A stretch of 64,000 bases of DNA, from assembly GCA_036378535.1 (NCBI GenBank), contig DASUWH010000066.1, positions 62,001 to 126,000 of the forward strand, written 5' to 3'. This DNA is from Gp1-AA122 sp036378535 (GTDB taxonomy: Bacteria > Acidobacteriota > Terriglobia > Terriglobales > Acidobacteriaceae). The notes under the pieces were generated by a model. The model was given only the letters and a program-made list of their open reading frames with translations. It ran no database searches and was not told the origin of the DNA. Made by a program: the position numbers and the translations under genes. Of this stretch, positions 51,645 to 60,139 are shown in pieces (the first letter of the stretch is position 1; every line of letters starts with the position of its first letter).

Positions 51645-51684
51645 CAAGGTCCCTCGACTTCGCTTTGCTCCGCTCGGGATGACA
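51645..51684 (-). repeat. Dispersed CTGTCATCCCGAGC repeat, copy 6
   Basis: Minus-strand copy (CTGTCATCCCGAGCGGAGC ... GTCGAGGGACCTTG) between pth and rpsF. Confidence 0.6.
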
Positions 51685-51726
51685 GGGTTGTGGACCTGCG
51701 AGCCGCGTGACTGAGCCGAGTGAGGC

Positions 51727-51760
51727 GCTAAGAGATAAAAGCTAAGGACTGAAGAGCTGA
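51727..51760. repeat. Single-arm heptad element before rpsF
   Basis: Units GCTAAGA, GATAAAA, GCTAAGG, ACTGAAG. No clear partner arm; the dispersed repeat lies just upstream instead. Confidence 0.55.
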
Positions 51761-51772
51761 TTTGGAGAAACA

Positions 51773-52171
51773 ATGAATCGTACTTATGAACTGATGTTTA
51801 TCGTCCGTCCCGATATGGCGGAGGAAGATTTGGACAAGCTGATTTCGACGCTCGAAGGGCAGGTGACCACCAGCGGCGGCACCGTCAAAAATATCGAGCG
51901 CATGGGCAAGCGGCGGCTGGCGTACACCGTGCGCCGGTTTTCGGACGGGATGTACATCCTGTTAACTGTCGAGGGCTCGGGCGCGCTTATTCATGAACTG
52001 GAGCGTCGTTTGCGCGTTACAGAACCGGTGATCAAGTTCCTCACCGTGAGGGTCGACGAAGAGCAGAAGCGGCTCGATAAGATCAAGCAAATCCGGGAAG
52101 CACGCCGCAAGGCGGCGCCTGCGCCGGCTACGCCAGAGGCGGGCGGCGAACCGACACCAGCAACAGCGTAA
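51773..52171 (+). CDS. rpsF: Ribosomal protein bS6
   Basis: Small-subunit protein that pairs with bS18. 132 residues: YELMFIVRPDMAEEDLDKLI, then NIERMGKRRLAYTVRRFSDGMY and ELERRLRVTEPVIKFLTVRVD. An Ala/Pro-rich tail ends the protein. First gene of rpsF-rpsR-rplI; GGAGAAAC precedes the ATG. Confidence 0.96.
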   Translation: MNRTYELMFIVRPDMAEEDLDKLISTLEGQVTTSGGTVKNIERMGKRRLAYTVRRFSDGMYILLTVEGSGALIHELERRLRVTEPVIKFLTVRVDEEQKRLDKIKQIREARRKAAPAPATPEAGGEPTPATA

Positions 52172-52173
52172 AC

Positions 52174-52263
52174 GAGTCGTCAGCTATCGTTCGTCAGTCG
52201 TCAGCGAGTTCACTACGGCGATTGATGTGGCTGAAGACTGACGACTAAAGACTGACGACTAGA
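52174..52263. repeat. Heptad-arm inverted repeat between rpsF and rpsR
   Basis: Left units AGTCGTC (twice), AGCTATC, GTTCGTC; right units GACTGAC (twice), GACTAAA, GACTAGA. The spacer is about 32 bases. It ends just before the rpsR ribosome-binding site (AAGGAG). Confidence 0.88.
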
Positions 52264-52277
52264 TTTTAAGGAGCATC

Positions 52278-52634
52278 ATGGCTGAAGAAACGAATACACC
52301 AGTAGCAGCAAGCACCGGGACGGAGACTCCGCGCACGGAAGCCCCGCGTTCGGAAGGGCCGCGCGGTGGGCGCGGACCGCGCCCGGGCGGCCCAGGCGGC
52401 CGCGAAGGCGGACGCAAGTATTTCCGCCGCAAGAAAGTTTGCAAGTTTTGCGTCGAGAAAATCGAATCGATCAACTACAAGGATGTGCGATTGCTCGGGC
52501 AATTTGTCGCCGAGAGCGGCAAGATCGTACCGCGCCGGTTGACGGGGGTTTGCACTCCGCACCAGCGCCGGCTCTCGACCGCCATCAAACAAGCACGCAA
52601 TATCGCTTTACTGCCGTTCGCCGGCAGAGCGTAA
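52278..52634 (+). CDS. rpsR: Ribosomal protein bS18
   Basis: 118 residues. The conserved core starts at KYFRRKKVCKFC, then SINYKDVRLLGQFVAESGKI, VPRRLTGVCTPHQRRLSTAI and KQARNIALLPF. The CxxC with the later Cys suggests the zinc-binding form. A 50-residue Gly/Pro/Arg-rich extension precedes the core, longer than in most bacteria. AAGGAG precedes the ATG. Confidence 0.96.
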   Translation: MAEETNTPVAASTGTETPRTEAPRSEGPRGGRGPRPGGPGGREGGRKYFRRKKVCKFCVEKIESINYKDVRLLGQFVAESGKIVPRRLTGVCTPHQRRLSTAIKQARNIALLPFAGRA

Positions 52635-52640
52635 GAACGC

Positions 52641-52765
52641 AGTCGTTGGTCGTTGGTCCTTGGTCGTTGGCAAACAAGCAAAGCGTAAGCATTCGGGCCA
52701 ACTTCAACGACGAGTATCTCCGAATTGTGTTTAGCCAACGACCAACGACTAACAACCAACGACTG
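52641..52765. repeat. Heptad-arm inverted repeat between rpsR and rplI
   Basis: The clearest element. Left: GTCGTTG three times and GTCCTTG; right: CAACGAC three times and TAACAAC; spacer about 66 bases. The arms are complementary over about 28 bases. The ribosome-binding site and start of rplI follow within 12 bases. Confidence 0.92.
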
Positions 52766-52775
52766 GAGTTTTACG

Positions 52776-53231
52776 ATGGAAGTCATTCTCAAAGAAGATG
52801 TGGCAAAGCTCGGTTCGCGCGGCGACGTGGTGAAGGTTGCCGAAGGGTATGGGCGCAATTTTCTGCTGCCAAAGAAGCTCGCCATTGAAGCGACCAAAGG
52901 CAATAAGGCTGTCATTGAACAGATGAAGGCTGCGGCGCTGCGCCGCTCCGCGAAGGAGAAGGCACAGGCGGAGCAGTTGGCCAAGCAGTTCGACGGTGTT
53001 TCGGTTTCGTTCCAGCGCCGCTCGGGCGAGCATGATCAGCTGTTTGGATCGGTCACCGCAGGCGACATTGCCGACGCCCTTGCCAAGAAGGGCTTTAGCC
53101 TGGATCGCCGTAAAGTCCAGTTGCATGAGCCTCTCAAGACGTTGGGTGAGTTCACAGTCCCAGTTAAACTGCACCGGGATGTCAGCACGCACCTCAAGGT
53201 CGTGATCGAGAAGGAAGCTATCGTCGAATAG
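52776..53231 (+). CDS. rplI: Ribosomal protein bL9
   Basis: 151 residues from the ATG at 52776 (MEVILKEDVAKLGSRGDVVK), the family start; an in-frame ATG at 52725 lies inside the heptad element. AEGYGRNFLLPKKLAIEAT is the N-domain motif, followed by a long helix and a C-terminal rRNA-binding domain (LFGSVTAGDIADALAKKGF). Last of the rpsF-rpsR-rplI group. Confidence 0.96.
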   Translation: MEVILKEDVAKLGSRGDVVKVAEGYGRNFLLPKKLAIEATKGNKAVIEQMKAAALRRSAKEKAQAEQLAKQFDGVSVSFQRRSGEHDQLFGSVTAGDIADALAKKGFSLDRRKVQLHEPLKTLGEFTVPVKLHRDVSTHLKVVIEKEAIVE

Positions 53232-53282
53232 CTTTCTTCCGAACTCCCCCTCTCGCTTTAAGCCGCGGGTACTGCAAGGTCC

Positions 53283-53570
53283 ATGATCAAGGTTCAGGAT
53301 GTCAGCGGGGGCGCGAGCTTTGCGGTGAAGGTCCACCCCCGCGCGCGGCGCAATGGCATCACGGGTATTGTGGGTGACGCGCTTAAACTGGATCTCACCG
53401 CTCCTCCCATCGACGGCAAAGCCAACCAATCCTGCATGGATTTCCTGGCGGAACTTTTGGAAGTTCCGCCTTCTTCCGTTACCATAGCTGCCGGCCACAA
53501 CAGCCGAAATAAAATCATTCGTGTTGAGGGACTTAGCGCTGAGCAAGTCCGCGGACGACTGCAGGAATAG
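53283..53570 (+). CDS. DUF167 (YggU-type) protein
   Basis: 95 residues: FAVKVHPRARRNGITGIVGD, LKLDLTAPPIDGKANQSCMD and ITVAAGHN-like TIAAGHNSRNKIIRVEG match the DUF167 family. Small cytoplasmic protein of unknown role, 51 bases after rplI. Confidence 0.9.
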   Translation: MIKVQDVSGGASFAVKVHPRARRNGITGIVGDALKLDLTAPPIDGKANQSCMDFLAELLEVPPSSVTIAAGHNSRNKIIRVEGLSAEQVRGRLQE

Positions 53571-53600
53571 TGCTCCGGTGCATCTGACTGAGAGATCAGC

Positions 53601-55019
53601 ATGGCAGTTGCGGGCAACATTGACGAGCGCCGATTGACCTTTGCGGAGCGGCTGCATGAAATCCGCACCGGGTTCGAGCGGCCGTTCTGGATCGCTAACA
53701 TCACCGAGATTTTCGAACGCCTGGCTTACTACGGGGCGTTCGCGTCGCTCGCGCTCTATCTTCAGGAGCGGCTCAATTTCTCCACCGAACAAACTGGAAC
53801 TCTAACTGGCATCTTTGGCGGGATGGTCTGGTTTCTCGCCATGTTTGGGGGCGCGGCCGCCGACCGCATGGGATTCCGCCGCGCTCTGTCGATCGCGTAT
53901 CTCATACTCTCGGTTGCGTATTTTCTGATCGGTTCAATCGGGGCCGCCTGGCTCGCGCCTCTGCGGAATGCTGTACCCATCGGACTATTCGTGGGCGTAA
54001 TCCTCGCCCTGCCTGCGCTGGGAATCGCCCTGGTGAAGCCTTGTGTGGTGGGAACCACGGCGCGCGCGTCGAAAGAGAACGTTCGCAGCATTGGCTACTC
54101 TATCTACTACACCATGGTGAATATAGGAGGAGCCGCTGGACCGCTGTTCGCGGGTTGGGCCCATCGCCACCTGGGCGTGGAAAATGTCTACCGGGTGGTC
54201 GCTCTGGGCGTGTTTGCCATGTTCTTTGTGGTGCTGCTCTTCTTTAAAGAGCCACGCAAGAGCGCAGATGAGCACCAGCCGTCGATAGCTGAAGTCGCTC
54301 ATAATTTCTGTGTAGTTCTCGGTCGCTACAAGCTGGTCTTGCCCGTATTGGGGATCGCTCTCCTGCTTGGCATCGCCATGGCGGTAAATCCGCAATGGGC
54401 GGTGCCTTGGTGGATATGGGCGGCCTTAGCCGCGCTTGTACTCGCTGGGCTCAGCCGCTTCATGTGGTTCCTGGTGCTGTTCACCGGCTATTGGGTTGTG
54501 TTCTGGCAGCAATACATCAGTTTGCCGGGATATCTGCACCAGTATGTGAACCAGAACGCTGTCGTGGAAACCATTCTGGTCACCGACGGGCTAACGGTCA
54601 TCTGCCTCACCCTGGCGGTGAACTTTTTCACACGCAAGATTCCGGCATTTCAGGCCGTCATCCTGGGCACGGTGATCACCTCGCTATCGTGGCTGATTCT
54701 GGCGTTCTGGCCGACTGTGGCCGGAGCAATCCTGTCCCTGTTCGTGCTCGCGCTGGGCGAGATTATTCAATCCCCGCGCTACTACGAATACATTTCCCGC
54801 CTGGCGCCTCCGGGACAGCAAGGCACATACATGGGGTTTGCGTTTCTACCCATTGGCATCGGATCGCTAATCGGCGGCTGGTTTGGCGGCATGCTGGCTC
54901 ATCATTACGGCGAAGTTGTGCATCAGCCCGCGCACTTGTGGTGGGCCGTGACCGCAGTCGGATTGGCCACAGCGGCGACGTTGTGGGTATACGACAAGAG
55001 AGTAGTCGGTAGTCAGTAG
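53601..55019 (+). CDS. POT/PTR-family proton-dependent transporter
   Basis: 472 residues, about twelve membrane helices. EIFERLAYYGAFASLALYL matches the POT signature ExxERFxYYG of di- and tripeptide symporters, and MVWFLAMFGGAAADRMGFRR is the MFS loop 2-3 motif. The substrate may be peptides or other small solutes. The last residues (VVGSQ) and the stop are encoded by a heptad arm of GTAGTCA units. Confidence 0.85.
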   Translation: MAVAGNIDERRLTFAERLHEIRTGFERPFWIANITEIFERLAYYGAFASLALYLQERLNFSTEQTGTLTGIFGGMVWFLAMFGGAAADRMGFRRALSIAYLILSVAYFLIGSIGAAWLAPLRNAVPIGLFVGVILALPALGIALVKPCVVGTTARASKENVRSIGYSIYYTMVNIGGAAGPLFAGWAHRHLGVENVYRVVALGVFAMFFVVLLFFKEPRKSADEHQPSIAEVAHNFCVVLGRYKLVLPVLGIALLLGIAMAVNPQWAVPWWIWAALAALVLAGLSRFMWFLVLFTGYWVVFWQQYISLPGYLHQYVNQNAVVETILVTDGLTVICLTLAVNFFTRKIPAFQAVILGTVITSLSWLILAFWPTVAGAILSLFVLALGEIIQSPRYYEYISRLAPPGQQGTYMGFAFLPIGIGSLIGGWFGGMLAHHYGEVVHQPAHLWWAVTAVGLATAATLWVYDKRVVGSQ

Positions 55020-55029
55020 TCAGTAGCTA
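55002..55029. repeat. Single-arm heptad element overlapping the transporter stop codon
   Basis: Units GTAGTCG, GTAGTCA (twice), GTAGCTA. The transporter stop is inside the third unit. No partner arm is visible. Confidence 0.65.
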
Positions 55030-55044
55030 ACTCAGAACTCGGTA

Positions 55045-55105
55045 TTGAAAGGGCGCGGCTTCAGCCGCGATTTAAGCGGCTCGGACCATAAGGGTCCCCT
55101 TTCTT
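55045..55105. repeat. Composite hairpin element of the GGCTTCAGCC type
   Basis: Nested hairpins: GCGGCTTCAGCCGC, GGACC-ATAAG-GGTCC and an outer AAAGGG/CCCTTT pair. It resembles the repeats at 34710-34950. Confidence 0.5.
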
Positions 55106-55157
55106 AGTCGCCTCATTCGCGCATTTCCCCACCCTTGTTTACAATAGTTGTTTGCCC

Positions 55158-56324
55158 ATGAACCTCCCAGCCATCCAGTCTGCTCTGCGAGATCGCAATA
55201 TCGACGCGTGGTTGTTTTATGACCATCACCGCAGGGATCCCATTGCCTACCGTGTGCTCGGACTTCCGCAGAATCTGATGGTCACGCGCCGCTGGTACTA
55301 CTTAATCCCGGCGCAGGGGGAACCTACTAAGCTGGTGCACAAAATCGAAGCCGGGCACCTGAATTCGCTGCCGGGAAAGAAGTTCCAGTATTCGGCGTGG
55401 CAGGAGCTTTTCGAGAATCTGAAGAACATGCTAGCCCCGCATCGCGATATCGCGATGCAATACTCGCCCAATAACATGGTCTTTGTCGTGTCCACAGTGG
55501 ATGGGGGCACGCTCGAGACGGTGCGCGGAATGGGGAAGAACGTGGTCAGCTCAGCGGACCTGGTGGCGCTGTTTGAAGCGACCCTGACCGACGAACAGAT
55601 CAAAACCCATTATGAGGCCCGCGATCTGGTCGACGCCATCACCGCTGAGGCGTTCAAGGAAATCGGGCAGCGGGTGCGAAACGGCGGCACGAACGAGCAC
55701 CAGATGCAGCAATGGTTTATGGAGGCATTTGCGCGGGAGGATATGGTCACAGACGATCCGCCCATCGTCGCCGTGAATGCCAATAGCGGGAATCCGCATT
55801 ATGAGCCTGGAGCGGAACGCTCGGCTCCCATCCGCGAAGGCGACTTCGTGCTGCTGGATGTCTGGGCCAAAAAGAATGTGCCCGGCGCCGTCTATTACGA
55901 CATCACCTGGACCGGTTTCGTAGGAAAGGCCGCGTCGGAGCGGCAGCGACAGATTTTCGAGGTGGTGCGCGGAGCACGCGATGCCGGGGTTGCCAAAGTC
56001 AAAAGCGCCATTTCGAATGGCAAGCGCATTGCCGGCTGGGAAGTCGATCGCGCGGCTCGCGACTACATCAACCAGGCTGGCTTTGGGCAATATTTCATTC
56101 ACCGCACGGGTCATTCGATCGGAACCGAAGTCCACTCCAACGGCGCCAACATGGATGACCTTGAGGTGCACGACGAACGCCAGATCCTGCCGAACTCGTG
56201 CTTCTCCGTCGAGCCGGGAATTTATCTACCCGAATTTGGCGTGCGCAGCGAGGTCAATGTCCTGGTGCGGCCCAAGGCGGCGGAAGTCACTGGAAAAATT
56301 CAGAATGAGATTGTGATTATCTAG
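55158..56324 (+). CDS. M24-family aminopeptidase (Xaa-Pro peptidase type)
   Basis: 388 residues. An N-terminal creatinase-like domain (about 1-150) precedes the pita-bread domain. The metal ligands of the M24 core can be placed in FVLLDVWAKKNVPGAVYYD, HRTGHSIGTEVH, SVEPGIYLPEFG and RSEVNVLV. It would remove an N-terminal residue before proline. The ATG at 55158 is preferred over a TTG at 55152. Confidence 0.88.
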   Translation: MNLPAIQSALRDRNIDAWLFYDHHRRDPIAYRVLGLPQNLMVTRRWYYLIPAQGEPTKLVHKIEAGHLNSLPGKKFQYSAWQELFENLKNMLAPHRDIAMQYSPNNMVFVVSTVDGGTLETVRGMGKNVVSSADLVALFEATLTDEQIKTHYEARDLVDAITAEAFKEIGQRVRNGGTNEHQMQQWFMEAFAREDMVTDDPPIVAVNANSGNPHYEPGAERSAPIREGDFVLLDVWAKKNVPGAVYYDITWTGFVGKAASERQRQIFEVVRGARDAGVAKVKSAISNGKRIAGWEVDRAARDYINQAGFGQYFIHRTGHSIGTEVHSNGANMDDLEVHDERQILPNSCFSVEPGIYLPEFGVRSEVNVLVRPKAAEVTGKIQNEIVII

Positions 56325-56747
56325 ATGGCAAATTCCCCAACGAAAACAGTAGAGCAACAGAAAGCGGCGGCTGCGCCGATCACTACCATGTCGGTGGTCG
56401 TGCCGGCATTGGCATGGTTTATCCCCGGCGCCGGGCACCTGATTCAGAAGCGCTGGATCCGCGGCGTGCTTTTGATGGTTTCCGTAGTGGCCATGTTCGT
56501 GCTTGGCTTGGCCATGCAAGGACACGTTTATAAGCCCAATGGCGGCGACATTCTCGACATGCTGGGATTCGTCGGCGACGTGGGCGCCGGCGGCCTCTAC
56601 ATTCTGGCGCGAGCCAATGACTGGGGACAGGCGGCGATCGCGCACGCCACCGCTGATTATGGGACCAAGTACCTTATCGTGGCGGGTCTGCTGAACTTCA
56701 TCGCCGTCGCCGACGCTTATCACATCGCCATCGGGAAGAAGCCATGA
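56325..56747 (+). CDS. Membrane protein of unknown function (DUF6677-like)
   Basis: 140 residues beginning directly after the peptidase stop. Three hydrophobic stretches (MSVVVPALAWFIPGAGHLI, IRGVLLMVSVVAMFVLGLAM and LIVAGLLNFIAVADAYHIA). PGAGHLIQKRWIRG resembles the GxGH motif of TM2-like small membrane proteins. It overlaps the next gene by four bases. Confidence 0.75.
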   Translation: MANSPTKTVEQQKAAAAPITTMSVVVPALAWFIPGAGHLIQKRWIRGVLLMVSVVAMFVLGLAMQGHVYKPNGGDILDMLGFVGDVGAGGLYILARANDWGQAAIAHATADYGTKYLIVAGLLNFIAVADAYHIAIGKKP

Positions 56748-56926
56748 ACCTGGAGTTATCCCATTTCAGCGCCGCCGTCCTGTTCGCCGTGTTTGCTTCC
56801 GTGGTCTTCGGAATCACCCAGCGTAACACCTCACGCGAAATGATCCGCTACGGCCTGTATTGCTTCGCAATGTTCGTGGGCGGAGTGATTGTCGCCGGCT
56901 GGGTGATGTGGATACTTCGAAGATAG
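56744..56926 (+). CDS. Small membrane protein
   Basis: 60 residues, two hydrophobic helices (SAAVLFAVFASVVFGITQ and LYCFAMFVGGVIVAGWVMWIL). ATGA overlap with the preceding gene indicates coupled translation. Unknown function. Confidence 0.7.
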   Translation: MNLELSHFSAAVLFAVFASVVFGITQRNTSREMIRYGLYCFAMFVGGVIVAGWVMWILRR

Positions 56927-57042
56927 CTGGTGGCTACTGGCTACTAGCTCCTGGCAAGACTAAGAAACGCCTGAGCAATGCTAGAGCTGTTCAGAATGCA
57001 CGCATGGTTGCTAGCAGCTAGAGGCTAGTAGCTAGAAGCTAC
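56926..57042. repeat. Heptad-arm element between convergent genes
   Basis: Left units GCTGGTG, GCTACTG, GCTACTA, GCTCCTG; right units GCTAGCA, GCTAGAG, GCTAGTA, GCTAGAA. It lies between the convergent 56744 and 57039 genes and overlaps both stop codons, showing that the family is not restricted to ribosome-binding regions. Confidence 0.85.
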
Positions 57043-57986
57043 CCTTCCCAAACAAACGCATCAAACACCCGCTTGGTTTCGAATCCCAGCCGCTTATAAA
57101 GATCCACAGCACGATTATTCGCCTCGGTGACGGTCAGCGACAGCGAGGAGAATTTCCGTTTGCGGAGATTGGCAGCCGAGTAGGCCAGTAGGGTCTCCCC
57201 GATGCCGTGAGATCGATATTCGGGAAGAAGACAGACTTGGGTGACGTGGCCGACATCCTGGCGCACGCGCGAACACAGGATCACTCCCAAAATGTTCCGC
57301 ATCGACTTGGTCACTGCCACAAAGGATGAGTCCGCGTCGAACGTGCCACAGCCTGGAAAGCGCACGATGTTGTTGAGGAAGCGGAGAGCTCCGCTCAGCG
57401 TACGGTACTGGTCGTTAATGTCCGAATCCACATGACCGCGGTAGGCTGCGGTGATCACTGCGGCGGCGGGTTGATAGTCCTGCTCGCTCCAGGGCCGAAT
57501 CTCAACTTCTTTCGGCAACGCCGCGGGGGGGCGGTTTTGCTCCAGCGGCTGCACCATAAACAGTCGCGGATGCCGCTGAAAGCCTTGTTCCATGAACGGG
57601 CGCGAGACCACACCGGATTCGTGGGCCAGGAGCTGGGCTTCGACCCGATGAATGCCGGGTGACTGCTGCAGGGTCTCGATGACGTGCACCAGCAAACGAG
57701 ATTCGACTTCGCGCGGGCTGGGCTGGCGGGAACCGTTATTGTTGGTAACGAACAGATCTCCGATTACGCCCTTGTTCCCTTCATAAACGAAAAATGCGTA
57801 ACCGAAAATGCGTCCGCGCTCGATCGCGGCGTAGCCGGGGAGGATCTTGGCGTCCACGTAACGCAGGATCATCTCTGCAGACCCGGTGTAGTCCCAGGAG
57901 AGCAGACGCGACCAGACCCTGGTTTCGTCATCGATCAGGGGACGAAGGTCGGCGGATGAGAAGTGCCTGAGATCCAGGATCTCCAT
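57039..57986 (-). CDS. Tandem GNAT-fold acetyltransferase
   Basis: 315 residues from the ATG at 57986; an upstream TTG at 58007 is less likely. The C-terminal half has the GNAT acetyl-CoA loop VCLLPEYRSHGIGETLLAYS and NNRAVDLYKRLGFETKRVF. The N-terminal half (YAAIERGRIFGYAFFVYEGN, VIGDLFV) resembles a second, partial GNAT domain. The substrate is unknown. Confidence 0.85.
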   Translation of the reverse strand: MEILDLRHFSSADLRPLIDDETRVWSRLLSWDYTGSAEMILRYVDAKILPGYAAIERGRIFGYAFFVYEGNKGVIGDLFVTNNNGSRQPSPREVESRLLVHVIETLQQSPGIHRVEAQLLAHESGVVSRPFMEQGFQRHPRLFMVQPLEQNRPPAALPKEVEIRPWSEQDYQPAAAVITAAYRGHVDSDINDQYRTLSGALRFLNNIVRFPGCGTFDADSSFVAVTKSMRNILGVILCSRVRQDVGHVTQVCLLPEYRSHGIGETLLAYSAANLRKRKFSSLSLTVTEANNRAVDLYKRLGFETKRVFDAFVWEG

Positions 57987-58093
57987 GGGTTCGGTGGGGC
58001 CCGGCAAGCAGCCGCCAACAGCGAGTCTAGTAGGTCGGTCGGCGAGTACGCAAACCAGACGAGTTAGCTACATCGGTTCACCGCAATCGCGTA

Positions 58094-58116
58094 GGGACGG
58101 CCGCCATGGCCGTCCC
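58094..58116. repeat. Perfect hairpin GGGACGGCC...GGCCGTCCC
   Basis: Nine-base perfect arms around GCCAT, between the glycosyltransferase and acetyltransferase genes. No T tract follows. Confidence 0.45.
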
Positions 58117-58149
58117 ACCGAGCGAAGTGAGATATTGTGAGGCCCCGCA

Positions 58150-59769
58150 TCAATGAACCTGATTGACCGCACCCGATACCCAATAGTATTCGAGGTGCTG
58201 GGGAGGAAAGACTCCCAGGAGCGAGACACGGCGGTTCCTGACGCTGGCCGGGAAGCGGGCGAGTTCGCCTTCAGAAGTCACTAAGACGTGCGGCTGGGAA
58301 GGAATCTCGCCGCGATCGTAGCTCAGGATCTTCTGATTACGGTAAAAGGCGAGGCCATATTCCGTCTCCCGTAAAACATGAAAAACGGCAGCTGGAAGTA
58401 ATCCAGCTTCGACGCGATTAATTTCGTTGGCTAGCGGACGGGCCGACAGTGCCTCGTCCAGGCTTGGCCCGCCGATCCTCAGGATGGCCGCAACCGACAG
58501 CACCACCGGGACGAGTGTCACGAAACGGAGCATGCTCAGTCCGAGATCGCTGAGGAGTGTCGCCCCGATCCCGGCAGCCAGCAAAACGGCGATAACCGTG
58601 CCCACCGCGGTCAAAGGACTCCAGACCAGGCGATGGCGGATCAGCAAGTAAGGAAGCGACATTGCTGGGATCAGAGTCAAGCTGGCGATGATCGAATGAA
58701 GGATGACTGCGAATACGGGAGGACGCACCTGTTCAGTGACGTGGCGGCGCACATATTCTGCCAGCAGAATCGTCCCGGCCGGCATTGCCGGCAGGAGGTA
58801 GCCTGGCAGCTTCGATTGGGACATCGAAAAGAAAAGGATAGGGAAGAATAACCAGATCAGCAGAAATACAAGGAGCGCATCTTCCGTATGAACAATGGTC
58901 CGACGCTCGGCCCACCACAGGCGCACGCTCTCGAAAATCGAATCGACTACAAAGATGGACCACGGAAGCAGCGCCAGCAGCGCCACCGGCGCGTAATACC
59001 AGAAGGGCTCTTCGTGATGGTAAAGGCTCGTACCGAAGCGGGCCAGATTATGCTGCAGGATGAACACCCTGAAGAACTCCGGATTCCGCAGCTGGACGGC
59101 GACATACCAGGGCAACGCCACGGCACAGAACACTAAAATCCCGGGAATCCAAAGAGTGCGCCACACGATTCTGGAATCGCGCGTGAATCCCGCAAAGAGC
59201 AAAATGATGACCGCCGCCAAAAATGGGGCGACGGGACCCTTCGCTAGTACTCCGAGTCCTACGAACGCATAAAACGCCGCAAGATAAATCCGCTTTCCGC
59301 TCTCGTACCACGCGAACCACGCAAGCATGCCGATGGTGAAGCTCGCGGCCAGCGGCATATCGGTAGCGGCGGCGCGAGAGAAGCCGATTGCGGCCGCGGT
59401 GGAGGCGGTCATCAGAGCCCCGTCCAACTGGAATCCTGGGCGGAAGCGGCGCAGGAATAAATAGATGCCCAAAACCATAAAAGAGGCATCCAGGGCTGAT
59501 GGCAGGCGCGCAGCCCAGTCGCTGACCCCAAAGACGCCGTAGGAAATCATCGCTTGCCAATAATAGAGTGGCGGTTTTTCCAGCCAGGGCTTGCCCCCGA
59601 GCATGGGAGTGATCCAGTCGTGGCGGGTCAGCATTTCACGCGCGATCTGCGCGTAGCGGGGTTCATCGGCGCCGATCAACCCGAAGTCATTCAGACCCCA
59701 GAAGAATAAAAATGCGCAGAAGCCGAGAATCAGCAGCCAGTCGGTCTTCGAGCGGGAGCGCTCACTCAT
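58150..59769 (-). CDS. ArnT-like membrane glycosyltransferase (GT39/GT83)
   Basis: 539 residues. DWLLILGFCAFLFFWGLND, then the family-typical GADEPRYAQIAREML with catalytic Asp and Glu, WITPMLGGKPWLEKPPLYYW, and many following membrane helices. Transfers a sugar from a polyprenyl phosphate to a lipid or protein acceptor, on the outer side of the inner membrane. The start at 59769 (MSERSRSK) is preferred to 59775. Confidence 0.88.
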   Translation of the reverse strand: MSERSRSKTDWLLILGFCAFLFFWGLNDFGLIGADEPRYAQIAREMLTRHDWITPMLGGKPWLEKPPLYYWQAMISYGVFGVSDWAARLPSALDASFMVLGIYLFLRRFRPGFQLDGALMTASTAAAIGFSRAAATDMPLAASFTIGMLAWFAWYESGKRIYLAAFYAFVGLGVLAKGPVAPFLAAVIILLFAGFTRDSRIVWRTLWIPGILVFCAVALPWYVAVQLRNPEFFRVFILQHNLARFGTSLYHHEEPFWYYAPVALLALLPWSIFVVDSIFESVRLWWAERRTIVHTEDALLVFLLIWLFFPILFFSMSQSKLPGYLLPAMPAGTILLAEYVRRHVTEQVRPPVFAVILHSIIASLTLIPAMSLPYLLIRHRLVWSPLTAVGTVIAVLLAAGIGATLLSDLGLSMLRFVTLVPVVLSVAAILRIGGPSLDEALSARPLANEINRVEAGLLPAAVFHVLRETEYGLAFYRNQKILSYDRGEIPSQPHVLVTSEGELARFPASVRNRRVSLLGVFPPQHLEYYWVSGAVNQVH

Positions 59770-59859
59770 GACCAAACCCTGGCCACGGATCTAAACGGAT
59801 TCGCACGGATTCAGAGCCATTCAATAATGCTGCACAAGGTGAGAGCACCCAGCAGATTA

Positions 59860-60108
59860 TCATCGGGCAGACCAGGCGCGAGTCAGCGCGTAGAGGCTGA
59901 TTATCGTCCAGGCGACTTCAAGCAGCACAAAGCCAATTTGAAATGGACGAAAGGCGATATAAGCAAGGATTGCTGAGCCGATCGCGTTCAGCATGTTGTA
60001 CCAGGCCTTGCGAGCACTCATCCAACCGAACTGGGCTCCAGCATAGGCGACCAGAATGAACAATGCTCCAACAAACGAGGCAATCTGCCGCGCAAGAGAG
60101 ATTTGCAT
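59860..60108 (-). CDS. Small membrane protein, CBU_0592-like
   Basis: 82 residues, three helices: ASFVGALFILVAYAGAQFGW, AWYNMLNAIGSAILAYIAF and FVLLEVAWTIISLYAL. The YNMLNAIGS...LEVAWTIISLYAL pattern matches a family of short membrane proteins of unknown role. Lies between nrnA and the glycosyltransferase gene. Confidence 0.75.
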   Translation of the reverse strand: MQISLARQIASFVGALFILVAYAGAQFGWMSARKAWYNMLNAIGSAILAYIAFRPFQIGFVLLEVAWTIISLYALTRAWSAR

Positions 60109-60139
60109 TCAGAGATGGTACAACAGCTGTGGCGCACAA

